A stretch of 64,000 nt of DNA from the NCBI GenBank assembly GCA_004794655.1, contig SMMW01000092.1, forward strand, positions 186,001 through 250,000. Direction: 5' to 3'. The position numbers were made by a program, and so were the translations under genes. Of this stretch, positions 12,077-25,602 are shown one piece after another. Numbering within the stretch: position 1 is the stretch's first letter; the number at the start of each line of letters is the position of its first letter. The notes under the pieces are model-generated. The model saw nothing but the letters and a program-made list of their open reading frames with translations. It did no database searches and was not told the DNA's origin. This stretch comes from Marisa cornuarietis (lineage: Eukaryota > Mollusca > Gastropoda > Architaenioglossa > Ampullariidae).

Positions 12077-14555
12077 ACTCATACCTCCACCGCTAGAAAC
12101 CCCTACCCTGAGTCTTCTCGCAGCTTATCGGCAGACAATACAAATGAGACCAGTTTCTGCCACTCCATCTCAAACACAACTGCACGTTAAAGGCACTCAA
12201 CTGGCTATTAGCAGCCCCGCCTCTAGTAATTGCTGTCTCACCCCTCCCCCTAGTTAATGTTTGTCTTGTGTCTGCCGTGACGACTAAGCCTCACACCATA
12301 CCCCATACTTAGCAGTAGACACACCAGAGGCGACAATCATCGGCCTCTCGTCATCGGCAGGTACTAGTCTGCCCCGTGACGTCACGCTCTGCCTCAATCA
12401 ACCCTCGCACTTAATGAAGCTCGTCCTGTGTTTATGTCACCGACCAGCAACAGGGCCGCACAGCGATCATCTGCTGACTTCAGCAATCTACCCGGCGACC
12501 AAATCAAACTATCGTTCAATAGATAAGGCAACAAGACCTAATAATGACAAGTTGAAACAGAGGCCGACGGTGTATGTGGAGAGGGTCTGTGTGAGGGGGA
12601 TGGGGGCAGGAGAAGGAAGGCCGTCAATAGCTCTCTTCTTCATACTGTTCCTAGCTTAGCAGCAGAAAGTCGGTAGGTGTTTGTTCATTTGACAGCTGAC
12701 ATACCTACCTGGTGATTCGCTAAAATAACTGCAGGTAACAGATGTTGCCGCCCACTGCTCACCCTAACCGTGGAACCTGCAGCCAACGCCTTCTCCGCAG
12801 TCTGCTAGCAACCGACAAATAAACATGTTAGCAGTGATATCTATTCCCGGATTATAAACCAGACCTCAGTGGTCCAGTACAGTCTTGGACTTGTCGACAC
12901 TTTCACTCATCGTTGTCGCTGACTGTGCTGTAGATGGGACCTGCACCCTCATACAAAAGGTTTGTGGTGAAGAGAGAAAACTTCTAACTACCCTGGAATT
13001 GTTCCCTACCGTACATTTTACTCCCCTCGCGACCACCCCTCCTAGTATTTACCTGCGCTATATCTACTCCCGCCCTCCTGGTTTCCTACCCCCTTCCCTA
13101 CCCTGTCTGTGTCAGCATTCCCGTCTTCTCGTCTGCGTGACAGTATTGGAGTGGGAATTCCTCACCTACCAGCCCGGTGCTAATAGACACAAAACAGGGA
13201 GGTACACATGAGCGTCTAAATGAGTACATAAAGTACACGTATATATTGAAGACGTAGTTACCTATAATTAAACCTAAGGCACGCGCCATGTTCACGTGTT
13301 CTACCTACCGTGTTCATCAACATCATTGTCTACCCTGTTCATTCCCCTTGTTCCTATTATATATATATATATATTGTGTAAACTGTCATAATACCTCCAA
13401 CGGTGTTCGCCTTGTAATGTCGACTTGCCGGCGTAGTTTGATCTGTGTGCAGTCCCCCACCCACCCACCATAGCCACCCGACGCAGACAGGTAGCACTGT
13501 GCAGGCCTCGCGCATACTTACTGACGAGCTGTGCACACGGTGGGGGGAGGGGGGGTAGGGGACGTAAGCATACTGATTTTATACCCAGTACTTCTAACCT
13601 ACAACAGGTGCGGCCCGCCGCCGAGGCTGGTGCAAGGAATAGATTTTTCGCAGCCATGAGGCAAGATGCGTTTAGCTTCATTCCCTAGTCCGCAGCCTCC
13701 TACAAACTCTCGCCCTCCACCCACCTTAATCGATGGGACCCACCCGCTCCTCACGTAGCTAGGCCCCCCCCCCCGTGCTTGAGCCAAAGGGCGAGTGAGC
13801 CCCGTGTCAGCGGCAAGACCACGTGACGTTACACAGCAGACGACACATCGTCGTCAGGTTATGAAAGTCTTGCCGCAGGCTCTGGGGTCACAGTCGTGAC
13901 CCACTGCCGCTGACGTCAGAGAAGCGAAACTCGGTCAACTGTCACCACGCCTTGTCTTTCGGACGCTCAAGTTAAAAATAAAATAAAAAGCGATTGTTTA
14001 TATTTGAAAGTAAGGCAAAACGCTTTCTTCAAAAGGAAAGGAACGGGTGTCGGTGTGACAATCAATGTGATGGACAACAGGGACATTATTTTATTTCTCC
14101 TACAATCACCTTTTGTGGACACCCTGCCCCACTGATGACCACCGAGTACCGTCTCAACATTTCTCCTGACAAGCTCCAGTGGCCGCCAAGTCACTTTTTC
14201 TGTGAAACTTGCAAAGCTGGGGACATGTTTCCCGAGATGAAGCGAATGACTGTGTGATATCAAGTATTTACATCGACAGGAAATTTCTTGTTTAACTTCC
14301 CGTTGTGGTCGCCACCTGCTAGACTCTAAGATTCGCTCAACTTCCCATGTGATGTATTGTTCAGGGTAGTCTATGTCAACCACGGGTGTCACCAAACTCT
14401 CTCAAATTTATCTCCCTTATTAACAGAACCTTTATAGTTGCAGAAACAAACGCGGACAGCACCCTAATTTGAAAAGGTACCGCTGAATGAGAGACATAGA
14501 CTGGGAGGGAGGGAGCGAAGGACAGGATGAGTCACATGACAACTTCAAGTCGTGT
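12077..14555. other. Non-coding stretch, no gene recognised
   Basis: Open frames up to 142 codons (13967-14395, minus) show no recognisable domain. An AT tract lies near 13362 and an 11-base C run near 13764. Nothing else could be identified. Confidence 0.6.
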
Positions 14556-14568
14556 ACCCGTTGCCAAG

Positions 14569-14726
14569 AGGAGGAGGGGGAGAAGGTTGGTGTTTTAAGG
14601 CGAGTCAGCAACTATAAGGCAAGGCAGCCAGCCATGTTCACAGATTTCACGTGCAGAGAAAGAACAGCCTGCCTGAGACGAGAGCTGAACCCTGGGCAGC
14701 CAACCTTCACTGTATTGGTGACAGGC
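14569..14726 (-). mobile_element. tRNA-derived SINE, family A, 5'-truncated, minus strand
   Basis: The body matches the copy at 2649: CAGCCAACCTTCACTGTATT near the 5' side and GGTGTTTTA at the 3' end as read on the plus strand. The tRNA-like head is absent. Imperfect target-site duplications flank exactly this truncated unit: ACCCGTTGCCAAG at 14556-14568 and ACCCGTTGGCAAA at 14727-14739 (11 of 13 identical). It therefore inserted already truncated. Confidence 0.88.
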
Positions 14727-14740
14727 ACCCGTTGGCAAAG

Positions 14741-16384
14741 ATCAGCCGCCAAGTTAATTAAGTGATATCAAATATATGTGGTAAATTATTACCGCTAGAC
14801 GAATAGCGAGTGCCCGAACCCCAAAGTGCGCATATTAGGGAGCTTGACACCCGTGTTACGTAGGTACTTTCACTGTCCCCCCCAACTCCCCACCAGTTGA
14901 CCAGCTACCAGCTACCACGACGGTCAGGGGGCCAGACCCCGAGGCCAAAATCTTATATTAATTGAGCATCCGTGAGTCTGCTGAGCCGCCCTCCACAATG
15001 GACACTTGCCTCTCGCCGCACGGTGTCGCTGTGTTTGGTGATGTAATCAGGGGCTAGTCATGTCATCACAGTAATCACAAGTGTGCTCGTCCTCTGCTTA
15101 TCCATTCCATTTGCTGTGTCAGAGACGCTGACTGTAGTTGTCACATTGCGTGTGATTACGGGGCTAAATCTTGACTGGCGCCGTCATCGATTGACGGTGA
15201 TGTTGATAAGAGCCAGACAGCGACGTCTGGCACGCTCGGTGAATGTCGTCTGCCGAGGGCTGATTACCTGTGTGCGGCACGGGCCTCACTTACCTGCAAC
15301 ATGCTCAGGTCTCCAGTGTCGCGTGTCTTTCTTGTTCGGACTGGAATTTTTTTTTAACTTTGGTACTGGCTTGCGAACATCAAAATCCATTTTAGTCACA
15401 TCAGCTTGCCAGCGACTGTCTTCGTGCATTTTCTTAAGGTTTTCATCACAACTTGTACTAATTCCATGATTGGCATATAAAAACTGGCGTACATTGAACA
15501 TTAATTGCCCTGTAGAAGTTTGTTGCAGAACCTTTCCGCCACCCCAACTACTTCCCGAGTGCTTGGCGTACAGAAACTTGGTGTGGCCCAGAAAAAAAAG
15601 AGATGAAGACAACATGACAGAGTGAAGACATGACAGAGTTGTCCCCGAAGCAAACGCATCAACAATGTAACCACAGCGAGTGCGACTCCAACTATACTGA
15701 CCCCTGTAGTCACCGACACCACCCTGCACGCGGCCCTCTGGCCGGACTGTCCATCCTTGTAGTGTAGAACAAGCCGAGTGGCGACGGGGTCCAAAGCACA
15801 CCTACATACACCTACCTGCCACCTTTACATGGATGCTGCAGGAGGGTCTGGATAGAGAACGGGTGTGTTGGGAGAGATGAGGATGTGGTGAGGGGGTGTA
15901 GCGGGTGTGTGTGCCGAGCGCTAATTGATAAAAGCCGTTTGTGAAATGGATCTGGCTATTTTAGAGCCCGACCAAGCTAGCATGCGTCCACATGCCCGGG
16001 TCGCACAGGTAATCGATGAAGCACAACAAGTTATTGCTGCTGTCGTTCTTCTGGAATTGTTCTCTAAAAGTATCACGTGCACATCAGAAACCGGTTACTA
16101 GGCATCCCCCTACCCATCCCCGCACTAAATCAGCGACTGACTGTACCCAGGCACTAGCGCCGCAATGGCCCCCAGAGTTCTGGTTCTGGAATCGATCTCT
16201 GTAGTAATGATCTTGTTTTCGCCCAAATGTCTGAAACCAAGTGTTTCTGGTCTTTGCCCAAATGGCTATCAGCTAAACTGTGGTTTTCACAATGTCTCTA
16301 CTACAAACGTGATGCTCTTGTCAAGATTTTTACTACAAACGTGTAGTCAAGATCTCTGTAAAACCTCCACTAGCAGCTGGAAAG
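14741..16384. other. Non-coding stretch, no gene recognised
   Basis: The largest open frame is 171 codons on the minus strand (15286-15801). It has no recognised motif and reads across a T run near 15348. No RNA gene or transposon terminus is visible. Confidence 0.55.
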
Positions 16385-16560
16385 ATTCTGTAGTTCGGTA
16401 GTCAGTACGTTCGTGCTTCCAGCTGAAAGTCACCAGTTCGAAGCCCACGCGTGTCTGAGCTATCCCTCTCCTCCCTGTAGACATGTTTACCTGGTTTAAT
16501 ACGGAAGGTATTGGTAGTCTCTGCGTTCAACACGACTAACCACCGACCTTTTCACCCTTG
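16385..16560 (+). mobile_element. Probable tRNA-derived SINE, old copy
   Basis: A B-box-like AGTTCGAAGCCC at about 16436 follows an A-box-like TAGTTCGGTAG by a tRNA-like distance. Downstream the sequence resembles the body layout of other snail SINEs (CTGTAGACATGTTTACCTGG). No target-site duplication was found and no second copy of this family is present here, so the assignment and both boundaries are tentative. Confidence 0.45.
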
Positions 16561-16880
16561 CTCACCATGCCGACTATGCTACTAATATATAACTAATCTT
16601 TACCGATAGTTATTAATCTGCTCGACGAAAACACCCTCCAAAAATTATCGTGTCATCTCCTTCACCATTTTCAATGTATTTTTTAATTTGTATTTGCTCT
16701 CCGTGATAGACGCTCCAGTGAAACCACCAGACAAAAAACTCCCACAACTGTCGGACACATGGACGTACGTCACTCAAGGGCGATTATTCTCGTATCGATA
16801 AGCAGCGCTGAAGACAAGAAAACTTATCTTCACTCATTGTGGCAGCGCCGCCCGCCGCCATTTTCAGGCATGGTAGCACT

Positions 16881-17122
16881 ACAGACTCACCGCCTACAGA
16901 TATCAGTATTCACTAAACCAGTGCCACAGACTCACCGCCTACAGACATCAGTATTCACTAAACCAGTGCCACAGACTCACCGCCTACAGACATCAGTATT
17001 TACTAAACCAGTGCCACAGACTCACCGCCTACAGACATCAGTATTTACTAAACCAGTGCCACAGACTCACCGCCTACAGACATCAGTATTTACTAAACCA
17101 GTGCCACAGACTCACCGCCTAC
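16881..17122. repeat. 45-bp tandem repeat, 5.4 copies
   Basis: ACAGACTCACCGCCTACAGA starts units at 16881, 16926, 16971, 17016, 17061 and a partial one at 17106. Units differ at only two visible sites (TATC/CATC and TTCAC/TTTAC). Because 45 is divisible by three and the unit has no stop in one plus frame, it yields a 15-residue protein repeat inside a 137-codon open frame that is not otherwise gene-like. Confidence 0.95.
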
Positions 17123-20100
17123 TCAGTGGCGATGAAACTCACTGGTTGTCAGGTTCTTGCCTCATGCATTAACAACCTTAAGCACCTCGAGAAGCAGGTG
17201 CCCGCCGGCTCATTCTAGAGACTTCTATGGGAGAATCTACACGACTGCCAATATAAAGTGTTCAGTCAGATGCACTTGATATCAAGACTTTTGTGTCACG
17301 AATGCACTCAGTTGGAAAACACTAAGAGAAAGGCAGCACAGTATTACTGCTGACAAGTGCGCTGAGGTCACAGTACCAGCTTACAGCGCCCCCTGTTGGT
17401 ATCTAAGAGGCCAACTGCCAGGGGAGAGCAGTCAGGGACCGTTAACCCAATATCGTCAGGCGTGGGCCGCTTGGTGCATGCAAAACTCACGCCACACACC
17501 TTAAACACAGGCGACACACAGACCGGGGGTTGGGGGGGGGGGTCGTGAAGGCAGGCCCTGCAAAGTGCGGCGCCATTGTCACTCCACTAACAGAGCGACA
17601 TCACCAACTGTCCACAACAACGACATCCGCTACCCAGCACGTCTCCATTACGTCTTCCCACCACCCGTAATTATCACTTCACCTCTAAACATGATAACAG
17701 TACAACCAAATAAACGGTCACAGAACTTGGCATCACATCCACAGGTAACTAATTACTGGGGATTTCATCCCCCCCCCCCCAACGCCTTGTCCAGCAGAAA
17801 CATGCGACACGAAGATCTGAAAGTTCAGAAATAACATCAGTACGCCCTCCCACGTCTGACTCCGTAAGTGAATCACGTGACACACGATGGCAACATTAGA
17901 CTGAACAGCTATGACCATCTGATGCGGGACATCAGCCATACTGTACTAATGACCAATTAACACGTGGACTGGACTCTTCTGTACGCCTCTCTCTTGACCT
18001 CAGGTCACACAGACAAGTGACCTCTCCACTGACCTCAGTACCACTTGCATTACAGTATTTTGAGACTGAACATTAAATTAAAACTAAGTCCATGAAATAA
18101 ACTTAATATTAGAAACATCGTTTGTTATTAGCAAAACAAAATATCAACAGCAAACATAATCCTTTCAATGTGAGTAAAATAAAAAAACAACAAAGTGAGA
18201 AGAGACTGAGTACACAGAAGGGCCGGGGGGGGGGTTACAGGGGGGTACAAAACAAGAAACTTATCCTAAACCAGCAGTTGGTAAACAACCAGGCGCTTAT
18301 GGTCTCTGGTCTCCCTCCACTCGGAGGATTATCGACTAAAGACGACAAAGGTGAGGAGCTGGGGGAAGGGGGGTGAGACTACGGGGAGAAACCTCGTCTC
18401 TTGACTCTTTGACTCCTAGAGCACCTGCCTGTACAGATCGTTAGAAACATCGTCCCACGCCAGGTCAATGTCACCGCCCATGTCACCCACCCCATTGTTT
18501 ACCATCCTGACGTCACAATATCTTCTGGAAAATTCCTGTCGTTTTTAACTGCCGTCAGGTTTTAAAAGAAAGAGAACAACACCACAGCAGGCAGAGTCAG
18601 GAGCGTGAGAATAAAGAAGGCAAATAGTGAAGGAAGAGTAACAAGAATAAAACCAGATTTTCTCCCCCATGTGCATTGATAACATCAGTAATCAGACAGC
18701 GACATGACACAACACGGACTAGGGTGGCAAAACATGTCAGCTGATAGAACAACTCGGTTAAAGGGGAGGGAAGGAGAGGGGGGGATGGTATGAAAGGAAA
18801 GACAACTCTGCTGCAGCCCACTTACGGGTGTAACCCACAAACCGGTACCCAACTCTCCGCGGTGGTGACGTCATAGCCCAACACCTCCCGTGGCCAACGG
18901 GTAGCGGCGAGCGAAAAGGCCGTCACTGCCGCTGGTCTTTACACCCGCAGCAACTGTCACACGTCACTGCAGCCACTCACGTGACCAGATCGATGGCAGC
19001 CAGCGTCTTGTGGGCTCACCCCCCCAGTACCCTCCACTCCCCCCACCCGCCTTTTGCAAGCGTGCAGTGGGACTTTTTGTTGTTGACGCAATCGACCGCT
19101 GCACAACGGCCTTTGTTCGCACTGGTGCCGAGTTCACAGCGGGACGGTGACAGATCAACGGTAATGTCCCGACAAACAGGGCCCTGGGAACTCGACTTTA
19201 GTTAACAAACTCAAAGATGGGGACCAGGCCGAGCGGCTCATGCGCTGGGGAGGGGGGGGGGACGGCTGACGCGCATTTACTTGTGTTGAGGACGAGGCTT
19301 AGGGAGGGAGGCGGGAGGATTCCAGTGTATCTTGTCTACCAAACCTTCATCTGGGCAAAATGTCCGTCTTGTGGGGCTACATCAGAACATCACTAGTCTT
19401 TTCTTCATCTCCAGCCCTCTTCTATGATCTCTGACCTGACATGGCCTTGCTGATTCATGGCCTTCGCCTGTAATGATGTCGTTAATGTAGCCTTATGAAC
19501 TGAGATTCGAACTTTGTGATTGAAATCAAATGATCAGATCACTGGTTTAAAAAACAAACTAAATGACAGAAGAATCTCGAAGCACACACAAAAACAAACG
19601 ATAAAAGGGGTTCTTTTAGGGACAGAGGGGGCACCTGACTATCAATCTTGCTTAAAGTCATGGACCCTCGGGGTCAAGGAACCTCAAGGCGCTGACGACG
19701 ACAAGCCTTCTGACGAACAGCCCCTTAAAAAAAATGTCCCCATAAACATAGCATTGCGCAAAGTGAGAAAACACAGAGACCATGGCACAGAAAAGAACGA
19801 CACGTGCAGACCTTTCAATCAGCTGGTTCGCTGGTTTCCTGGTTCATTGGCATACACATGCTCGCCTCCCAACCTTTCAACCCCCCCCCCACTTCTCTCG
19901 GAGGCTGCCGTGTGGATACCATTGAGAAGGAGGGTAAGAGAACAGCCAACTGCTGGTCGATCGTCCAATAAGCAGCGATCTCCTTTCTACCCGCCATGTT
20001 TTTTTCCAGTCTTGCCTGCAATCATTTATCGGCGGAAGGAGGGGGTTGACCTCCATCTTCCACAACCTGTGGCCTTGACACAGTGAAGCTGGGTCACTGC

Positions 20101-20203
20101 CTCTATGGGACCCAATCTACTGCCTTCAGCCAGGTTCCTGTGAGAAACATTTCTCCAGAACAGCCATGGTGGTAACATTGCGAAATCCACTAGCTGGAGC
20201 AAT
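17123..20203. other. Non-coding stretch, no gene recognised
   Basis: The longest open frame (188 codons, 19520-20086, plus) has no recognised domain and crosses a 10-base C run. C/G runs of ten or more lie near 17532, 17769, 18225, 19250 and 19881. A CTCF-like motif and two TCACGTGA octamers (17873, 18977) are the only regulatory-looking signals. Confidence 0.6.
17385..17399 (-). promoter_or_regulatory. Strong CTCF-like motif (candidate)
   Basis: The minus strand reads CCAACAGGGGGCGCT, 14 of 15 matches to CCASYAGRKGGCRSY. It lies in otherwise unremarkable sequence. Occupancy is inferred. Confidence 0.4.
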
Positions 20204-20374
20204 AGTGTAATACGGCAATGAGTGAGTTCTCCTCAGTAATTACTCTCTCTCTCTCACACACACACATAGTGTAATACGGCAATGAGTGAGTTCTCCTCAG
20301 TAATTACTCTCTCTCTCTCTCACACACACACACATAGTGTAATACGGCAATGAGTGAGTTCTCCTCAGTAATTA

Positions 20375-20407
<33 letters not shown>

Positions 20408-20446
20408 AGTGTAATACGGCAATGAGTGAGTTCTCCTCAGTAATTA

Positions 20447-20479
<33 letters not shown>

Positions 20480-20518
20480 AGTGTAATACGGCAATGAGTG
20501 AGTTCTCCTCAGTAATTA

Positions 20519-20549
<31 letters not shown>

Positions 20550-20588
20550 AGTGTAATACGGCAATGAGTGAGTTCTCCTCAGTAATTA

Positions 20589-20623
<35 letters not shown>

Positions 20624-20794
20624 AGTGTAATACGGCAATGAGTGAGTTCTCCTCAGTAATTACTCTCTCTCTCTCACACACACACATAGTGTAATACGGC
20701 AATGAGTGAGTTCTCCTCAGTAATTACTCTCTCTCTCTCTCACACACACACACATAGTGTAATACGGCAATGAGTGAGTTCTCCTCAGTAATTA

Positions 20795-20827
<33 letters not shown>

Positions 20828-20866
20828 AGTGTAATACGGCAATGAGTGAGTTCTCCTCAGTAATTA

Positions 20867-20899
<33 letters not shown>

Positions 20900-21008
20900 A
20901 GTGTAATACGGCAATGAGTGAGTTCTCCTCAGTAATTACTCTCTCTCTCTCTCTCTCACACACACACATAGTGTAATACGGCAATGAGTGAGTTCTCCTC
21001 AGTAATTA

Positions 21009-21043
<35 letters not shown>

Positions 21044-21082
21044 AGTGTAATACGGCAATGAGTGAGTTCTCCTCAGTAATTA

Positions 21083-21125
<43 letters not shown>

Positions 21126-21127
21126 AA
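20204..21127. repeat. Compound minisatellite with 420-bp higher-order repeat
   Basis: Each unit has an invariant core, AGTGTAATACGGCAATGAGT through CAGTAATTA, followed by variable (CT)n and (CA)n. Units start at 20204, 20268, 20336, 20408, 20480, 20550, 20624, 20688, 20756, 20828, 20900, 20970 and 21044. The lengths are 64, 68, 72, 72, 70, 74 and then the same six lengths again. The blocks 20204-20623 and 20624-21043 appear to differ at one base (A at 20536, T at 20956). The array ends in an expanded CA tract. Confidence 0.97.
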
Positions 21128-22365
21128 AGTACGCCAATTCGTGTCTCGGCTAACCCGTTCCCAAAAGGAAACATCGTGTCTGATTTGCGCAGATATTGGT
21201 GTCAGTTCATTGTGAGGCCACAGTACAGTTAACATCCATCTTGATCTGTGTGCACGTGTCGTGTTGGCACTGGTAGCAAAGGTCAAGGTAATCAAACATC
21301 CATTTGGATTTGTACAAATGTCGGCCATGTTACATGCAACATCTTGATTTCTTACATCTTCCTCTTCCCTCCGACCCGTTCACTCTCCATATTCTCCAAA
21401 GTCTGACGTTTGGGCGACAGCGTGCACTCGGAGGATACCAAGGGCCACCACTCGGGCGGGGAAATGACCCGCATGTGACCCCGGCCACGCCCCCCCCCCC
21501 TGTACTGACTATCGGTGTTGGCACGAGGAGGCCACGTGGTACATGGTGCGCTGCGCCCAGTTGTCTCTAGTCTCCAACTAAATAAATTACTAAAGTTTCC
21601 GATTGTTCTCTTTTCTCAAAGATAAAGAGATGTGAGTGAACAGACTTCACAAGATTTCACAAAGTCGTATTCATTCTCGACAACAATATTTTAACTTTCA
21701 TTTGCTGGTTACATCGCCAATAAGGTACAAAGGAAAAATATAAAGAAAATATTATGGGAAAGTAAGTGGGAACTGTACGGGAGACTCTGTTGTCAATCAA
21801 GCAGCTACCTCATGCTACCTACGGGCGAGTAGTCCCGACATCTCAGCTGGTGATGTTGGTGGAGGAACTTGAAATTATATTCAGAAAATCTCAACAGCTC
21901 CCCCCCCCACATGCACCGAGTGAGAACTCGATTTCTGGAATGTTTTGAACAGACATGGAGTTCGCTCGTGTGTCCCTCCAGCAGGTGCTAACCAGGCAGT
22001 CTTCTTACTCAATTGTTTTTAAATATAGAGCTACACTTTACACTGAGAGAAAACAACAGACATTTCTCTGCAGCCTCCGCAAGGAAAAATAGACAAATGT
22101 TAAAACTGCAACATGTGTAAATACACGTGTACATATTTTATATTTTTGCAAAGACACTGGGTGTCAAGAGGTTTTAGATATGTAACAACCATAATGTCTT
22201 CGTGTGAAAAAGATCTGTCCAGTCAGAGTTACTTGCAAAACCTGAGCTAATGTAGACTTGAACTATTTCATTTTGTTTTTTTGTTTTTCTTCTCAATTAG
22301 AAGCTGCATCTTTGAAATATGTTTTCAAGCTATATTTCCGAAAATTATGAAAGCACGTGCACATG

Positions 22366-22411
<46 letters not shown>

Positions 22412-25400
22412 GCAGTACACGATGGTCATAACAAACTCGCGGCATGCCCGAGGCTAGCGATGTTTACTGTCTAAAGTGTGGGGGGGGGGATGGCCGTGCG
22501 CCCTGACCGCCGAATGACTTCAACCTCTCATATCACAGTGGTGACTTTGTAATCTCTTTGGTACGCTGCTTTCATCGTTTCCATGGCAACGATCGGAAGC
22601 GGTCACATGAGAAAACAAGCACCCCTCCCCCCCACCCACAACACACACCTGGATTCAGGTAAATTGCAAACTCAGCACACTGCGTAGTTAAATGTTTCCC
22701 ACAATCCCCTCCCTCAAATAAAAATAATTATTATAATTAGTCTTCCCGTCGGCAATCTTGCATGTATACATTTCTCTGACCAGTTGTGTGTACTGAGTGC
22801 ATGAGTGACGCGTGTCCCCTCTGAGTAGTTCACGAACCAATGAATCACATGATTGCTCGTGCAAATGACGTCACGTGCAACCGGTCGTGACGACTACAGC
22901 GAGGGAGACGCCAAGACGCTCAACGCGACTGTGATTTGCCTCCACAGCAGACCACAAGGAGGGAACTTCCGGAAGGAGAGAGAGAGATAGAGAGATTTAG
23001 GGGGAGGGTCAGTGATGATTTGCGAGATACAGTCATGAAGCAACTTCCGGTCTACTGGGCGTTATTCACTTCATGCAGAACCTCCTCGTCAAAACAACCA
23101 ATCACATTTCAGGGAAACGTTGAAAGACAAATAGCATAAAAAGGACACACACACACACACAAATTCCTGCAAGTTTCTTGAAAACTGTATTTTACACATT
23201 TCAGACAGCGATGTCAGGCGCACGGTGAGCATCTCCATGGAGCACAAGCACGAGGGCGCTATCCACAGCCTGTTGCATGATGCACACTGACCTCCAGTAT
23301 TCTCATAAATCAAGGCACAGCTGGCAAGATTAAGAAAACGAGATATGGGAGGAACTCATTGTCATTGTCAGATGTAGTCAAGCCTGGGGCATGGAAATGT
23401 GTTTACACCCTGACTCGTCGATCGTGATTGAAGTGAGAGAGAAACCTGTGTTTGCCAGCAGTTTGACAGATTTCGACACAAAAGTACATTTTGTTAGTTG
23501 GTGAGGTAGACGGTGTGATTAACTGGGGCTGGGCAATATGGTGGCGCTCTCTTGAGGGCCAACCCTTCTTGGCGCTCATTCACCCGGTCACGCCAGAACC
23601 CTCCCACCCCTATCCATCACACCCCTACCTCAGTCTAATCCGACGAACGTTGGCGCCCCACACTAAAGCTGCGAAAGGGCAACACGACCAGACCGGTCTG
23701 TGGTCAGCACTCGGCGCAAGTCACCAGGTAAATGGAGGGTACAAAAAGGTCAACAGGCCAGATCCCCTCCCCGCTCACACCCTTTAGCCAGTCGTCCACC
23801 CTTCCCAACCACCTTCACGGGCGTCAGGTGCGCAACTCTCCGCGCCGTGTCCAGTGACCTGTGTCAGCGCGTGCGTGACCCCGTGTCGTGGCGACGCTAG
23901 TTTTCGGCTCATCTACCGCAGTTTCGAGGATGGGGTGAAAGTTTTTTTTTTTAAAGCGTCGGATCAGTTTGCTTCTGATTGTACCCGCAGGCTGTCTTCA
24001 CCCTGTTGGGGTCACTTTCTTGGCGCGCACCAGCGGGAAGACCCATCGCCTGACATTTATCAAGGGAAAGGGGGGGACAAGTGGATTTCTGTGGCGTGTA
24101 TCTTGCCAGCGACAGACGGTAGACGTTATCAGCGGCAACCCGATCATGCCCTCCTCCTAATCAATATCCGGCCGCAAATGTCGGTGCAGCAGGTCCAGCA
24201 GGTATTGCCGTATGTGTGTTATTGATCCAGCTACCATGTGTTGGTCTCATCGATTTTCCCTTTCTCGGTCGGACAGATCGTCTTGTTTTTACTCGGACCT
24301 CTGCGTCAACCCTGGTCAGGGTTCACCTCCCTTTCGGTAGCCAGCGTGCACTTCCCAAACTGCACAGACTGCCTACTGTACAGTAAGGGTCGTCGCATGA
24401 CCTGTCTCAGGTCGTCAGGGAGTGAGGACTTCACTTGTCGTCAGGTCTCTCGCTGTCTTATCCAAAACCCTCTTTGGAATCAGGTACTCATTTGTTCGAC
24501 TAACCCTGTTCCATCGCCTTTCATGGTAATAAAGGTGTACCAGTTGTGAAGCTGATGAAGGAAATCGGTCCACGGCGAGGCGGAGGCAGCTGGAATGACA
24601 AACCCAACTGGGGAGGGAGGCCCAGACTCTGGTCCGCTGGCCTGGTCCATGGGGGTGAAAAGGACGATGGTGGTGACGATGCGCCCTGAAGAGTTTCAAA
24701 AGAATGAGGTGAAGTCGATTACGTGTCGCTGACGGAGGACGACGCTCCTTCTACCATGAGGCCAGCGCCACAACCACCGCCTTACTTCATCGTGGTGTAT
24801 CATCAACTCCAGTCGTAACCAGAAACCCTCGCCTCCGCCCACGCAAGGATGTGGCGAGCGCTGGTCAACACGAAGCCAGGTCACGTGACAAAGACCATGT
24901 GACGAAACCATCTAGCTCAACAAAAGCTCGAGAAAAGCAATAATTATGAGACAAGTCCGTCGTCTTCCTTGTGACTTTCTACGGCCGCCCGTCACCTCCA
25001 CCCGCCACCCCCGGTTTGTCGCACCCCCCCCCCGCCCCACGACACAGGTATCAGTCACAAAGTCTTCGTCGTCAAGTGCCTCGATATCGACACCATGTCA
25101 ACGCACAACGACCTCCCTTTTGTGTTTACACCATCGCAGCTTAGGGGCGGGGACTTCTCGCTAAGCTTTGCTGCATCCCCCTTACCAGCCTGACCCCCTA
25201 ATCAAGTAACTGCACCGAAGTGGGGGGGGGGGAGAGTAAGACATGGGGGGAATCCTTTTGACATCAGCATAGACAGTGGGGTGAGGGGATCGAGCACTTC
25301 ACGGAGGTGACGCCAGCGTTGGATCTTCAGTTTGGGAGGTGGACACCAGTCCAGAGCTGGGCACGAAGTCTGCCTGTACGCCCTACTGTCGGAGGGGACG

Positions 25401-25602
25401 GGTCGCGAGTGAGGGACCCAGGAGGTCACATGACCTGTAAAATCGGTCAGGCCTAACAGACCATTGAGATCAACTGACGGTCAAGGTCAACAATGCATGG
25501 TCAACCGTTCCCACGATAATGTCTGTGTCACGTGGCGAGACGTAATCTTGACGCCGAAAGCTACAGCTGGGACTGCGACAACGGATTAATCAAACGATGA
25601 TG
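21128..25602. other. Non-coding stretch, no gene recognised
   Basis: Open frames reach at most 123 codons (23854-24225) and none has recognisable domains. Landmarks are (GT)21 at 22369, C/G runs near 21490, 21900, 22479, 25024 and 25221, a GA tract near 22977, and a TCACGTGA octamer at 24881. Confidence 0.6.
22369..22410. repeat. (GT)21 microsatellite
   Basis: Perfect GT dinucleotide tract of 42 bp. Confidence 0.97.

Noticed and set aside
13274..13284. TAAGGCACGCG, identical to the first 11 bases of miR-124
   Set aside because: The match stops there, the rest of the mature sequence differs, and no hairpin can be formed with the upstream or downstream sequence.
15286..15801. 171-codon open frame on the minus strand
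   Set aside because: No family similarity recognised; length is within what is expected by chance in 64 kb at this base composition.
19520..20086. 188-codon open frame on the plus strand
   Set aside because: No recognisable domain, and a 10-base C run lies inside the supposed coding region.
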